From NCBI RefSeq assembly GCF_001540865.1, contig NC_033622.1, forward strand, positions 1,142,504 through 1,206,503: a stretch of DNA of 64,000 nt, written 5' to 3'. The position numbers and the translations under genes are program-made. Of this stretch, positions 36,847-49,700 are shown piece after piece. The DNA is from Ananas comosus. Its lineage: Eukaryota; Streptophyta; Magnoliopsida; Poales; Bromeliaceae. The stretch's first letter is position 1, and every line of letters starts with the position of its first letter. The notes under the pieces were generated by a model that did no database searches, had not been told where the DNA came from, and was given only the letters and a program-made list of their open reading frames with translations.

Positions 36847-36993
36847 GTTTTTTTTTTTTGAGAGAGATAGGTAGCACACTACCCACTTCGTTTAATTTAT
36901 TTAGAAATAAACTTAGCTGGAAAATGTGAACCAACTAGGATTCGAACTTGGGTTTCGGGTACCAACCACCAAGTCCTTTGCCACTTGCTCTAG
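36847..36993 (-). mobile_element. tRNA-derived SINE copy, minus strand
   Basis: Reverse orientation: T run, GAGAGAGATAGGTAGCACAC, then AAATAAACTTAGCTGGAAAA, GATTCGAACTTGG (box B complement) and CCACTTGCTCTAGGA (box A complement). Nearly full length. Confidence 0.78.
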
Positions 36994-38714
36994 GATATTT
37001 TCAATATTAGCCTTCTAAGAGAGGTAAATTAGAAAGTCGGAAACTTTTCAGAAATATATAAACAATTGCCCCTATTTTTATATATTGTATATTATTAATA
37101 TGCATGTTAACACATATGATCTGAAGTATTTTAATTAGTATACGACCGTATTCTTATCTGTCATATAAATTTATCAACATATTAACGATGTATAAAAATA
37201 ATATTATAAAAGTATATAGTATTAATACTCTAATTAATAATAGCGAGAACATATATTCCTTCTATTACTATTTTTTATATACTACTTATATGTCAATGTA
37301 TGTTATACGAAAACGCTATATCTATTTAGTAATACATTAATAATGTTAAGAGTTTTATTTTAAGAATGCAAATTATTTTTCAGTGGATTATGTATATGTC
37401 TCCCTTTTATGCGTTATTTTAGGAAGCAAAAAGCATGCATTAATTAACACACCTAATTATTACCTTAATTAGCACGCATGGTTGTACCCAAAGTAGTTAT
37501 TATATTATTAATTTATAATAGTAGATTATAATGTTAATCAAGGGCTCTAGGGAATAGCAAATGGAAATTGCATGCGAGCTTAAGCCTTGGGGAAAAGGAG
37601 ATGCTCACTTTTTGTCATTACATGGAAGAGTACTTTTTTGACCACTTTTAGCATCCCTTGTTACTACAATTAAATAAATAGAAAACAAAAAAAAAAATTA
37701 TAAATAAAAAATGATAATGTATTAACAAAGCTAATTTTAATATTAATAAAAATTATTATTTAATTAACTAAATTTAATCAGATTTATTAAATTTAATGTG
37801 ATACTAATAAAAAATAGATCTGCTTTTGCCGCTAAATTTTTGTGCCTAAAAGCAAAATTGAGATTGCGAACCTAAAATTTAGATGATTTACTTCTCTAAT
37901 AAAATCTTACAGGTAATTAATGTTTCACAAGGAATTTATCTCGAGTAACTCTATTGAGTCATAGTGTTTTAGAGATCTAACAAAAGACAATATTATTATT
38001 TTTTTAGTTAAAAATAGTTTAAAATGCTATTTATCTATATATTATACAGGATGGTAATGTTTAATTAGTTAGTTGTATTTCTATAAAATAATGTTGATTA
38101 GCATAAGGCTTGTCCACAATATGCTCCTATAATTGATACACTAATAAATGTGGGGAAGATAAAGCTAGAATTAGCAATAACACATTTCAAAAAAGTAAAA
38201 TACTTATCCGTTCTAAGTTCAAAGTCTAATTACTTCACGTTTTCAGTTAAATTTATTTTTCAAAAAATAACGAAATAAATAACATGCTGCCTTTCTCTTT
38301 CAAAAAAAATTAAATAAATTAAATTAAATAATTTAAAGTTATATATAAATATATATATCAATAATCTATAAAAATGCACTCTTCTAACAAGAACAATCAT
38401 GAAAAATCTACAAAAATGCACTGTTCTAACAAGAACAATCATGAAAAAAAAAAAAAATGGTGACTAAGACCCAGAAAAAATAAAAATAGGGAGAAGCTCC
38501 AACAACCATTTTTCATACATTAATAAAATAGGAAGCACAATAAATAAAGCGGGTTACATGCTATCTTTTTCTTTAAAAAAAATAAATAAATAATAAAGTG
38601 GAAAGCACGTCGATGCGAACGCCGATTTGTGGTACATCAAAATTTTCTGCCCATGAACCTGTACAAAAATAGTACGCATATGCTAATTATTGCACAAATT
38701 GACATTATGAGCAC
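36994..38714. other. AT-rich spacer with truncated SINE
   Basis: No gene. A 5'-truncated SINE lies at about 38207-38308 (TAATTACTTCACGTTTTCAG...ACATGCTGCCTTTCTCTTTC plus A tail). A tandem AAAAATGCAC(T)...TCTAACAAGAACAATCATGA repeat of about 41 bp, two units, lies at 38366-38446. Another SINE-like tail is near 38535-38590. Confidence 0.45.
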
Positions 38715-39152
38715 AGCTAGCTGTGCAACTCGCTCGTATCCGGCTCGAAATGAGCTTTAAATGGATTATTTGTTTAATAAATGAGCCGAACACGAGTTGA
38801 GATCAGTTTGTTTATATAAAAAAATTTAGGCCAATTCAAATATAAAGAGATTTATATTTCACAAATTTTAATTATTAGATTAAAATTTTAATTTTTTTTT
38901 TCAATTTTTTACTCGATAGCAAGACTACCGATCTAACTTACTGTCCGTGAGCTAACTCATGTTTGACTCGTTAATAAACAAGTCAAATACGAACTGAATA
39001 TTGCATTCGTGAGTTAACTCATGTTTGACTCGTTAATAAACAAGTTGAATACGAACTGAGTATTGCAGTTCAAAATTCTAACGAGCCAACTTATGTTTGG
39101 CTCGAGCGAACATGAGCCGGCCTAGCTCGCTCGTGTTTGGCTCGTTGACGGC
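38715..39152. mobile_element. hAT-like GAGCTCG-type repeat, diverged
   Basis: Carries AACTCGCTCGTATCCGGCTC at the left and GCTCGCTCGTGTTTGGCTCG then TTGACGGCC at the right. Internally it has a GTTTGACTCGTTAATAAACA direct repeat (about 38961 and 39018). It resembles the interior and ends of the element at 11715-12558, but target duplications are not visible. Confidence 0.5.
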
Positions 39153-39450
39153 CGTAACTATGAGATGCATAGATGGTAGAGTACCCACAATTTTGCTTGG
39201 ATTGAAGTTACAAACAAACACATGGTAAAGGTAAAGATTAAAACTACTAAAATATCTCTAAAATTGTGTACATGCATGGAATTGTATATCCATACAACAT
39301 GTTCCCTCTTTCCTAGTACGTTGGTAGTTAGATATATTTTCAAAAAAAGACACAAATCCTGCCATTCTAACGGCTAACTAACTGCCCAGTGGCCCTCTCC
39401 ATATTTACATATCACCCACTCACAAAAGATGTAAATCACAATCACACCCT

Positions 39451-41079
39451 TCAAACTCCGGCAATTCTCACGGAGCTCGGCAACAGATCTCCTCCGTCGT
39501 CTATCCGCCTCCGCCCACACCCGCGCCCTTTCACCGACGATAACCGTACGGTGGATCCGTCTTCAAGTTTTAAGTTGTTCTTCAACTTTTGTATGGCGGG
39601 AACTAACACTCTGTCTGACCATTCGTCGAACATGTCGGTCGTAGCGCCTCCGGTCAGCCAAATTGTGCCTACTAACGGATCGAGCGCGTCCGTGTCGACC
39701 TGTAGAGAGCACGCATTTCCCACGATCGCTGTGAACTTCGCGGTTATTGTATCGGAGATTCTCCGCCTGAGCGGACCGAAGTCGACCGGTTTGAACACGA
39801 CGGCGTCGTCCACCATATCGATGAAATCAGCAGCGTTCGACGACGTCGAGCAGTTATTGATGGCGAGCCGCCCGTACTCATGCTCGTGGTCCACCGTGAG
39901 ATCGCTCGAGCTTCGCGAGCCCTCTCTGCCACCGCCGTCGTCGTCAGCATTCACGCCGATCGCCAAATTCAAATCGAGCGAGATGCCTTCCGATCCCTTC
40001 CGCGGCTTCACGATTCGATCGCCCTCCTCCGGTAACCACTCGGGCCGGCGTTTTCCGGTTCTTGTCTCTTCGATGAGAGACAACTCTAAGTGCCATGACG
40101 AATGCGCCGATTCTAGTATTTTTTCCTCAACGCCCGAGCCCTTGAGATCCCCCGACGAGCAATTCGACATGAGCACGAAGACGGCGCTCCCCAACCCTAC
40201 CTCCCTGCTGTGGGAGTCCGCGAGTCGGCCCGTTTCGATCGCCCGTTTGATGACCCCCTTTGCTGCAGCATCAGCATGATCGACGTCCTCGAGCACAACC
40301 ACGCAGAAGGGGTTTCGCCGGAGCGCATCGGCGACGCGATCGATCGGCATCTTACCACGTAGATTTACGTCAGATTCGCCGTCTCTGTCGTCAGTTCTCG
40401 CATAACCGATACGAATACTTATAGGCGGCCCACCAAACACTAGCTCCGACAAAGCACACGCCATCCTGCTCTTGCCGACCTCGTCGGGCCCCATGAATAG
40501 AAGCCACGTATCGGCTTTCGGCCGTAGGCCGCGGGGTTTACAGTTCCCCGACATGGTTCGGATCACCGCGGCAGCTACGGCCGAGGCCGACTCCCTCTGC
40601 CACTCGACCTTCGCTGCCAGTCCCTTATACAGCCTCTTTAGAGAATCGCTTTCCGGCGAAAGGCCTCCGCATCTCTCAAACACGCCGTCCGTCTCCGACG
40701 GACCGAGAACAAGATCGGTCTTAACCGAGCTCAAGGACGTGCGCGCGAAACGGTGGAGGCGTTCGCACGTCTCGCGCCACCGGTCTCGCAGCTCCTCGCT
40801 CTTCTGCTTCCGCCTAAGCTCCCGATCTCCACTCTGTGGAACTCAAAAGCCTGCATCAGAAGCGAATTCTCGAATACGAAGTGATTAATGATGAGCGAAG
40901 AAGAGCAGAAACGAACCTGGAGATGATCAGCGGGAGACGGAACTGCGACGTGCAACCATTTGGGCACGTGTTCGGGATCGGATTGCTCTGCGAAAAGTTT
41001 GGAAAAAAAAAAAAAAAAAAAAAAAAAAACAAAGTTATGAAATAAAAAAGAAAATGATAATTCATTAGTAGTGATAATG

Positions 41080-41115
<36 letters not shown>

Positions 41116-41384
41116 CAAAATAGAGACCTGTGGTTGTGGAGAGTAGGGGGAGGCGGGGCGATGGGAAGGGCTTGGAGGTCCCAATCGGCCTCCATCGTCG
41201 GATGGTACACCTGGCACCGCAGATACGTGGCGCACGTGGCGGTCCCCAGGAGCCACACGTGTCCGCCGCCGCCGCCGCGGAGCCGCCGCAGCACCGCCGC
41301 CACCTCCGCCACGGCGGCGCTAGCCGCCGGGAGCCATGTGGCAGCGACGAGCCACGTCAGATCCCGGAGGTCAACCACCAGAAA
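39451..41384 (-). pseudogene. SMAX1: SMAX1-like Clp-type repressor, 5'-truncated
   Basis: SMAX1/SMXL proteins are Hsp101-like repressors degraded through MAX2 after karrikin/KL or strigolactone perception. Exons: remnant exon 1 about 41128-41384 (VDLRDLTWLV, VWLLGTATCATYLRCQVYHP, MEADWDLQA), exon 2 40917-40985 or 40987 (DPEHVPKWLH), exon 3 39451-40833 (461 codons with stop). Exon 3 contains RKQKSEELRDRWRETCERLH, the Walker A-like MGPDEVGKSRMACALSELVF, LRGKMPIDRVADALRRNP, VVVLEDVDHADAA, the EAR motif ISLDLNL and FKPVDFGPLRRRI. The first ~400 residues of the family (Clp-N domain) and the Cys-rich segment are absent. A TAA stop lies 11 codons upstream of the remnant, with no ATG between. Exon 1 (phase 2) cannot join exon 2 in a frame that continues into exon 3. 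Probably non-functional; a long C-terminal fragment could still be translated. Confidence 0.8.
40988..41127. repeat. Poly-A and (TA)n tract in SMAX1-like intron
   Basis: The intron is almost entirely a long A run (about 41001-41029) plus an A-rich segment and a (TA)n tract (about 41082-41112). Such tracts are unstable and may hide an assembly length error. Confidence 0.7.
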
Positions 41385-41499
41385 AAATTCATAGAATGTA
41401 CGCGTGTATTATTAGTGAAGTGGAGTAAAAAGTCAATCAATTATCTTTAAAAAGTAATACTGTTAATCCATCATGATTGTAAAAAAGTATTTTTATTGT

Positions 41500-42372
41500 A
41501 CTTTTGTTGAAAGAATGGATTTGATTGACTTGTATTGATGACGTAGGTGCAAGGGGTTGACATGTAGGAATCTCCACCCACCCTCCGTTGCTCTCTGTCC
41601 CCTCCTCCTCGTCCTCCTCTTCGCGCCTCCGCGCACTCGGATTAGCGCGACAAGGTGGCGAGCCCAGGTGAGGTCCGGCGGCGGGGCGAGGGGAGGGGAG
41701 AGGGGGAGGGAGGGGGACGAACGCTTGGAGCGAAGGTGCGAGATGGAGAGGAGGCCTCTTGGCGACGGGGCCGGTGCGATAGCCGACGAAGTCGATGGGG
41801 TTGCGGTTTCGGGAGGGCTTGGGCAGGACTGCAGGACATGGCGGAACACCAAGGTCCGTCGGGGGAAGGGGGAGGTGAAGGGGGACTGGGACGCGAGGAG
41901 TGGAGGGGCATGTGAGAGAGGGAGGGATGGCTGATGGCCGCCGGGGAGAGAAGAGCTGATGACGCGGCTCAGGAGGGTCGTCGAGACGGCGAGGGCGAGG
42001 TGCCAGCTCGACGGCGTGGTGGGCGTGCGCGTGGCGCGCTTGACGCGGCGGCGAGGCGTTGTGGAGAGGGGGTTGGGGTTTGGGTTAGGTTAGGCGTATC
42101 AGGGTTGGTGGAGGGGAGGGATAGCGATCGATGGCGCGGAGAGCAGAGGTCGAGGCGCGGCAATGAGGTGGTGGAGGGAATGGTGATGGGAGAGGGAGAG
42201 GGAGCAGGACGGCGGCGGAGAGGTCGGAGGGTTAGGGAGAGGAGAGGGCGCGGCGACGTGGAGGGGGTCGTGTGTCGAGTGCCGCACAGCGAGCTCGCTC
42301 CGGACGCCGACGCGCACCGCCCGCGCTCCGGGCACTCAGGAATGCGGGAAGCCGCGACGCACTCGCGCCGCG
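41500..42372. other. GC-rich island of unknown origin
   Basis: About 870 bp of very G-rich (plus strand) DNA with overlapping ORFs of 60-150 codons in several frames on both strands, low-complexity (Arg/Gly/Glu or Pro/Ser rich). None matches a family I recognise, and none encodes the missing Clp-N part of the neighbouring SMAX1-like gene. It contrasts sharply with the AT-rich flanks. It could be a captured gene fragment, part of a transposon, or a CpG-island-like promoter. Confidence 0.5.
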
Positions 42373-42478
42373 ATTTGAAGTTTTATTAGTTTTATGTCTA
42401 CAAAAACATATTTTATCTCTCTGCTTGACGTACACATTGTATGGGTTTATATGCGTTCATCTCTTTATATTATATTAT

Positions 42479-42479
<1 letters not shown>

Positions 42480-42520
<41 letters not shown>
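42480..42520. repeat. (TA)n microsatellite
   Basis: An uninterrupted TA run between the GC-rich island and Micron-like copy F. Confidence 0.8.
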
Positions 42521-42522
<2 letters not shown>

Positions 42523-42596
42523 TTCAGTGTCTCTCCCTCACTCTTCTTCCAAATTCATACTCTACATTTCGGCAGTAAAAAGTGAAATATTATGAA

Positions 42597-42825
42597 GTAG
42601 AGCTACTATGCTATCGAAAAAATAGAAGGTTATGATACTTTCGACTTTTTAATCCTTAAATCAATCTTTTTGATTATTTCTAATTTTTAGATTAATATTA
42701 TTATCCTGTAAAAATTACTCAACTCTAGAAGAGATCGCAATCATTCCAACCGTACAATTCTTAATCTAAGGGTCAAAAAGTCGGTAGCATCAAATTCTCT
42801 ATTTTTTATAGCATAGTAGCTCTAC
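42597..42825. mobile_element. Micron-related MITE, copy F, perfect 18-bp inverted ends
   Basis: Left GTAGAGCTACTATGCTAT (42597-42614) is the exact reverse complement of 42808-42825. Internal AATCAATCTTTTTGATTATT and GTCAAAAAGTCGGTAGCATC are related to copies A-E. Unlike those copies it is not flanked immediately by (TA)n. Confidence 0.75.
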
Positions 42826-43078
42826 ACAATATTATGTTATTTTTATTTTCTACATTATTCTATTTTTTTTCAAAAGTATTATTAAATTACTTTTTTTAAA
42901 AAAAAATCAATCTTTACTGTATATATCCAACAAATTGCAATAACTAGTTGGAAGAATCTCAATAAAAAAAAATAAAATAAAATAAAAAAAATTGAGAAAG
43001 TTGTCGAAGAATGGTCCATGGTTGAGGGTTCTCTATACACTTTTACCCTACAGAACATTTTTTAAGCATCATTGACTA

Positions 43079-43252
43079 AACCGGCCGTCTCTATAGCAAG
43101 TGGCTAAGAATTTAGTGATTGGTACCCGAAATTCCAAGTTCGAATCTTAATTGATTTATATTTCCAGTTAAGTTTATTTCTAAATAAAATAAACAAAGCG
43201 GATAACGTGCTATCTATCTCTCTAAAAAAAAGAAAAAAAGAAAAAAAAAAAA
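43079..43252 (+). mobile_element. tRNA-derived SINE copy
   Basis: GGCCGTCTCTATAGCAAGTGG, CAAGTTCGAATC (box B), TTGATTTATATTTCCAGTTA, AATAAAATAAACAAAGCGGA and GCTATCTATCTCTC with an A/G tail. Confidence 0.78.
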
Positions 43253-44361
43253 GCATCATCAGCTAAAGTTAACGCCCACAAGCCTTTTGGGACGCTTATT
43301 AATCTATTCGTCTGATCAATTTTTACTTCATTTTTATTGAAACATAAAGAAACTTATCAATACTTGAATTCTTGGGTGTATAAATGTATTAGAGCGTAAA
43401 GAGAGTAAGAGGAGACAAGGGCAAGTAAAATGCATGAGAGCTTGAAGCCTTGATGAATGATGAACATCACATACATGATCATGGGAACTGAGAAAATGCC
43501 AAGCATTAAAGATCATACAATAAAAAAGGTTGCAGAAAAAGGATTCATGGGCCCATGCATGATTTTAGGGTAGAGGTGGTGCACTTTCAATTTATCCATC
43601 CACCCATGAATTCAAAAAGCTAATAAAAGGGCATTCACAAGAGAACAAGTCATTGTTAAGAAAAAGTTCCTTTTGGACCTCCCTTTACAAAAAGTAGTTG
43701 TTGTAGCTGTTGCTATGAAAGGGTGTGTGTGAGAAAGTTAAATTCCATGAGAAAACTCTTTCCTTTCTCCTTGTCCATCTCTACCAAACCCTATCTACAC
43801 CATCTTTAGTTTAATTATTCCTCTCTCTTTTTCTTTTCTTTTTTTTCCAAACCCTAAAAGCCATGAGTGACCTCACCATTCCAACTCCCACCACCTTTTA
43901 GAGATACATACTTTGGAGAGGACCACATCCCTCTCTCATTATCACCCTTCTTGTTGAAGCCTTGAAATAAATTGGCACCCACATGGTACTGATTAAATGA
44001 ATCAAGTAATGGAAACATGACCATGATCATGTGCATTTGCTGCTAATTAGTAATATGAATAGTGGTGTAAGCATTTCAGAAAAGATTTTTCCTTCTTGTA
44101 GGACTTTACAGCATTGTCAATGTAGAACTGAAGTGTCTAAATGATCGTATTGTACGCATCGGCTCTACATGGGGCCATGTCATGCATATTTGATTTCAAA
44201 TTTCACTATTTTCGTAATCATATGAAAATAAAAATGCAATCACTCGAAAAAAATATCTGGGCTCGAAATTTTTTGATAAGAGAAATTGGACTGAATTTAA
44301 ATAGGAGAAAATGAATAAAACTAGGGGACCAATGAAACTCAAACTCAAGGCTGCTACACTA
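43253..44361. other. Spacer without supported genes
   Basis: Moderately AT-rich sequence with no recognisable gene or repeat boundary. Confidence 0.4.
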
Positions 44362-44364
44362 TAA

Positions 44365-44831
44365 GGGATCGTTTGGTTAGATGTAATTACAAATACAGTG
44401 TAGTTAGAAATACACGTAGTTAGAAATACAGCAGTTACAGCTATATGAATCCTATTTGGTTGAATGTAGTAGAAAGCGTTACAAGTATAAATAATTTGTT
44501 TGGTTGCATGCAGTTGAGAGATAATTTTTAAAATTTTATCATTTTATATATATGATGGTGAAATTACCTCTAATGTAAAGAAGAAAAATAATTTTTGTTT
44601 AAAAAATATTGAGAAGGTAAGCATATCTTTTATTTAAAGTTACTTTCTCCAACTGCTGTAGTTAGAACTGCGGCCAATTTGGGCGTAGTTCGAACTGCTG
44701 TAGTTGAGCCTCCTCCTGCAGTTCCTACTACAGCAGTTAGAGTTAAATACATTAAACCAAATACGAAATTTGTATTTACATGCAGTTGCAACTGCAGTGC
44801 AGTTGCAACTGCAGTGCAACCAAACGGCCCC
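44365..44831. mobile_element. Tourist-like MITE with TAA target duplication
   Basis: The ends GGGATCGTTTGGTT and AACCAAACGGCCCC are inverted repeats. They are flanked by TAA (44362-44364 and 44832-44834). The interior is built of repeated GTAGTTAGAA and GCAGTTGCAACTGCAGT motifs, so it is partly self-complementary. 467 bp, non-coding. Confidence 0.82.
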
Positions 44832-44834
44832 TAA

Positions 44835-46775
44835 GACTCTTAAAGACCAAATTTTAAATATTTTGAATTCAACATAACTCAACAGGACCAATAGGTTCAT
44901 GATGGGAAATGGTGTGGCATGTTCATGAAGATTTAAGCAGCATAAAAGAGCCCCCCAATGAGGAAAAGTGGGAGAGGCTTTGAATAGGCCTTATTAAGAT
45001 AAAAAAGAAAAGAAAGAAAAAGGTTACTTTTAGAATGAGAGTGATTATGCTTTGGAAGCATCTATCAAGAAAGAGTGAGACCATTCATCTTTTTGAGGAG
45101 AAAAAGTTTGCATTATCAGAGAAAGTTGTGATAAAAAGTGCTTGTCTAGCCCAACTAGCTAATGAGAAGTGGGATACACTTAAAAAAGAAAAGGAAGAAC
45201 CAAAAAAAAAAAAAAAGAATAAAGAAAAAGCTGTTCCTTTGCATAAAGGATGATGCTCCCTCTCTTTTAGCTTTGTTTCTTAGGATTCCTTAAAACCTAC
45301 CAACAAAAGGAAAAGACCTAACACTTGCACAAAAGAGAACTGATTCCAGATGTTATAAAAAAGCTTCCTTTTCAGACTTAAGTTAGACTAGTAGGAATAA
45401 ATTGAATAGTTGTATAGGCTTTGCTAACATGCTTTATGCTTTATGAATCAATGACCCCACAATTATTCCTATGGTTTACTTACTCTGACATTAAGGTTTA
45501 AGGTATAAATTTAGCATTTTATGACAATTTCCAGAAACTTTGATTTGAAATTGGAAACTTCACTTGAGGTAAAATGTCCTTTTGTGTCATATAAAATATT
45601 TGTAATTTTTCAATGAAAGGTTAAGAAATTACAGTACATGACTAACTTGCAAGGAATCAATCAAATGTACAAATCAATCTCCAATCTAGGTCTAAATCTT
45701 AAGGTGACTGGGCATTTCATTTTGGAAAAGAAAAATAAAATGATATGGCTGCAATAAGTAAAATAATTAACAGTAATTAATCAAATAATTAGGATATGAA
45801 ATGCCTATCATCATAAATTCATCCTCTGCTACTAATCTGCTACATTATTTGCATGTAAATAAACTCATATACAGAATCAAAAATAAGAGTCCAGGTAATA
45901 GATATATACTTTTTTTTTAGGGAAGGTAGCATGCTACCGCTTCATTCATAAAGAAGGTGAATTTAGCATTGGAGAGAAGCAACTAGGCTTCAGGAAAAAA
46001 AAAAAAAAAACACTACTACTACTAAACACAGTGGTTCTCCCACAAACAAAGAAGGGAGCGAAGATCTATCAACATCTGTCTCATCGAGAGCCAGATTCAA
46101 AATAGATACAAATAAATATGTCAAGTATAATAGATATATACTAATAGATTCAAAATGGATACAAATAAATATGTCACATCCTTGAGCCAACGCAAGCTTC
46201 TACCGGACAAAATCAAATTGCTATCAATGGCTTTTTAAGCAGTGTGCTACTCAAAAAGGGAGAAGCTATTGCCTGGATCTGGCCCATTGTGACCACAATT
46301 TTAGAGCCCTTAAAATCAATCATAAAGGCCTTAAAAAGTTGAACCAGGTCCAGGCACCAAAGGCTTTATTAATTACTTTTCACTTTTCTTCTTTCAAATT
46401 AATAGGCAAGAACCAGCTATATGTAAACCTAAGCATATGCCGGCCTGGATCCGGTTGGGTAAGGAACAGTTAACCCAATAAAAAGCCAAACGCGGTCCGG
46501 CCCGGATTATGCTTTGAACTACACAAGGTTGATTATTTTTTTCTTTTTTTCTTTTTTTTTCCTCTTTTGCTAATTGCTACACATTATGAAAGGCCAATGG
46601 ATGCATGCAGATGCCATTATTTTATCTAAGCCAAGCATTGCTTACAACTTATTCAGTTAAACATTTCCATACGAAATGGTTAAATAAAAAGTAAGAATTG
46701 TCTACAAACAATTCAAGATAATTATGAAGGAATGCGGACCTTATTCCAAACTCGCAGTTTCAGAGAGCTAGCATT
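44835..46775. other. Spacer 3' of AVT1
   Basis: Contains an A/G-rich block (about 45000-45030 and 45180-45235). At about 45910-46008 a T-rich/A-rich pair flanks GGTAGCATGCTACCGCTTCA, which resembles a SINE 3' end on the minus strand. No supported gene. The right end probably holds the AVT1 3' UTR. Confidence 0.4.
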
Positions 46776-49700
46776 TCAATAATTGCTTATGATACGGGAT
46801 ATTGAAGAGTAGGTTCCCATGGCCCCGCTGACGATGCCCAGTGCAGCAATTATGATGCTCAAGGTGATCTGGAACGCATCGAAAAGATGATTATTAGCAG
46901 CATGGTTCCAAATAATCGCATTATTTCATACTGCATAATCTTATTACGAACAGAAATGTAAAACTCTAGTTGACCGAACCATTGCATGTCTCATTACCTG
47001 CAAATAGACTATTAGAATGAAAAGTTCGTAAATGAATAAGGAAAGTTTCATCACATTGTTCTTTCGAAATATAAAATAACCGACATACGCATCTAAATTT
47101 TTTTTCTAGTTGTCCCTACAATGAATGGAAATATTGGAGGAGTTCTAAACAAAAATATCAAGTTCAAGCGAACCTGCAAAGATGTTGCTTTGGATCTCGC
47201 TATCTTCAAAAAGCAGAGAGCCGGCATTATGATGGCCTGGAAGGAAATTAAAATTCTCAAAGTTTCAAAATGATTGCATTTGACAACATTTACATATCTT
47301 TTAATCCTAAATAAATAAAGCTTTCTATGTTTGACTATGTACATTCTGGATTCTAAGGGAGAAAAGGCCACGACTCCTATTTTGCAAGGTATCATTTTCA
47401 TTAGGGATCAATGCTAACAAACTCGTAAGATGAAAGAGAAAGCACTAGCATGGATGAACAAGAAAATCCTAGAATCTTACATTTTTCACGAGAAAATCAT
47501 ATTAGAAGCCATTTGATGCACACAAAAGTTTAATTTGGTGATTTTATATAGTTACTCACTCTTAATACATTTGAATTTACCAGTGATGCAACAGAAATAG
47601 TATACTGGGCAGGCACAATCCAGAAGAATAGATTGATCTAACTGAGCCAGATTCCTCTAATAATTGATATCGAGTTCTCTTTCACAAGTTTGAAAATAAC
47701 GTTGGTGTAGATATCATTCAAACAATGCCCAAAGGACGTTATATCTTTTGCATGAACTCCCTTCCAAGCACTAAGAAATAAGAAAACTAATATCTATTGA
47801 TTATATGTGATTTATTAAGTTAAAATGCTGACCTTAAGGCATTAGACATATAAAAACACATAAGAATCAGTTACACTAGAGGAGACTCAGATCCAATTGA
47901 CAAAATAGAGCTTGGAATTAAAATGATACAATTTATTGTTATAAAGAACTAATTGATTAACGATAGTTGGTATAAAAGACTAACGTACCACAAGTATACT
48001 TAAGAGAGAGCCAATCAAAGCCATCAACAAACCTGCAAAAAGCATGCAATGACTGATCACAAATCAGCAGGTTAGATATTTAATTTAATGGACAGCATGA
48101 TGGAGAACAGCAAGAACAATAACATAAATTGGCCTTGGCAATCCAGTAAACGACAAAGAATGCGCCATAAAATCTGGAAAACCTTTGAAATCCCTAAGAA
48201 CGTTCAGGTACTTAATATTTTTATGTTAGTACTATGAGCACCTATTTCTATTTTATATGAAATATAAGCGTGTTCATGCTATAAAATGATATTTCATATG
48301 CTCATAAATTATAAATCAGATCTTTGCATAAGAAAGCTTAGTGCCCACCGAAAAAGGGTAGAAGAAAAGCAATGCACACAGTTGATACGACGAGAGCAGT
48401 TCTCAGCAAGAGAGTGCACCATATTTCATTGGACAATCTCACCGGAAGAAGCTCCTCTAAACTTCTGGCCAATGGATTCAGCAACAAAGCATATCTATTT
48501 CTCATTAAGGATACAGTAGATGTACAAATCAATAGGACTATTTCAAGGACACAAAATAGAGCTTAGCGTCAAACACTTAATTTTCAAAAGTTTGATGTCA
48601 AAGGATACTTGGTGAAAGGATTGATCACCTGACAAAAGGGTAGAATGATGGTAAATCAGCAAATAGTTGAGGAAAAAATAGTATTTATAAATATTAATGC
48701 TTATGTTGAAAAATTGATATTTACCGTTGTCCATATTGCAACTTTTGAAGCAACGGAATTCTTTGGCAAATTCAATGTTATTTGAGAAAGAGTATCTTCG
48801 CCAAACATGAGAAATCCAATAGTTGCAAAAGAGCCATATATTGCTGTGCATAGAGCAAAACTATTTCCAACAGAGGGGTAAGAACAAATTGTCAGAAATC
48901 AACAGCAAGCAGCAACATCGTAAAACAACTCCATTGTAATTTCTGTAATGTATCCTACCATATGAATAATGCCTTCTTGAATTTTGTACGATCTGACATC
49001 GATTGGTAAATATTTGGAAAAACTGAATGCCCAGAGTAGCAAAAGCCATATACACCGATAGCAAAAGGAAAACCACTCCAATCAACTGCTTTTCCAGTCT
49101 GATGAAACCCTACTCCATCCACAGTCCCAACGAAAAAAACAGAAAGGAAAACCAATAGAGTGGTGATCACACCACCAGCTGCAGAAGATATGAGGTTAAG
49201 AAAAAGTACTTGTCACCTTCCAAAATAAAATCAGAGCAGAAATCTACTGACCCAGACCCGCCACTCCTCTCCCCAAGCCTTTCAAATTATAGGTAAATTT
49301 GAAACAACCAAACAGGTTCCTGAACTTCTATTTTGTTTTGAACCGCTGACTAACATCATCTCATTTCTTTTTAAAATATTCCATCAAGTTTTGACAGGCC
49401 TTAGCTTATTTCCATCAAGAAAATGTTGTAAAATTTTCCATCAGTTGCAGAAACCATTAAGTTCTAGTGTAATTTTTTGAAATTAGGCAACATGTAATTG
49501 AAGGATTGAGATCCAATGAGTAAAATTCATAAATTTGTATCCAGATGGCCTACAGTTGAGGGGATAGCCATATATTTTTGTTTAACATCATTGTATCAGT
49601 ATTGGACCTCCATAAAACGATAGCCAAGTATACCTGAAAGATAAGAAATGACTCTAAGATCTCGGAGCCATACAGTTGGTAAAACAATCAGCGCAGTCAA

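Noticed and set aside
39389..40279. 296-codon plus-strand ORF opposite the SMAX1-like exon 3
   Set aside because: It is the antisense shadow of a GC-rich coding exon. The minus strand matches SMAX1/SMXL over its full length, while the plus-strand product has no recognisable domain.
41557..42389. Several ORFs up to 151 codons in the GC-rich island
   Set aside because: They overlap in many frames, are low complexity and match no family I know. Open frames are expected by chance in such GC-rich DNA, so I list only the island.
48286..48566. Plus-strand ORFs over AVT1 exon 9
   Set aside because: Antisense of a confirmed transporter exon.
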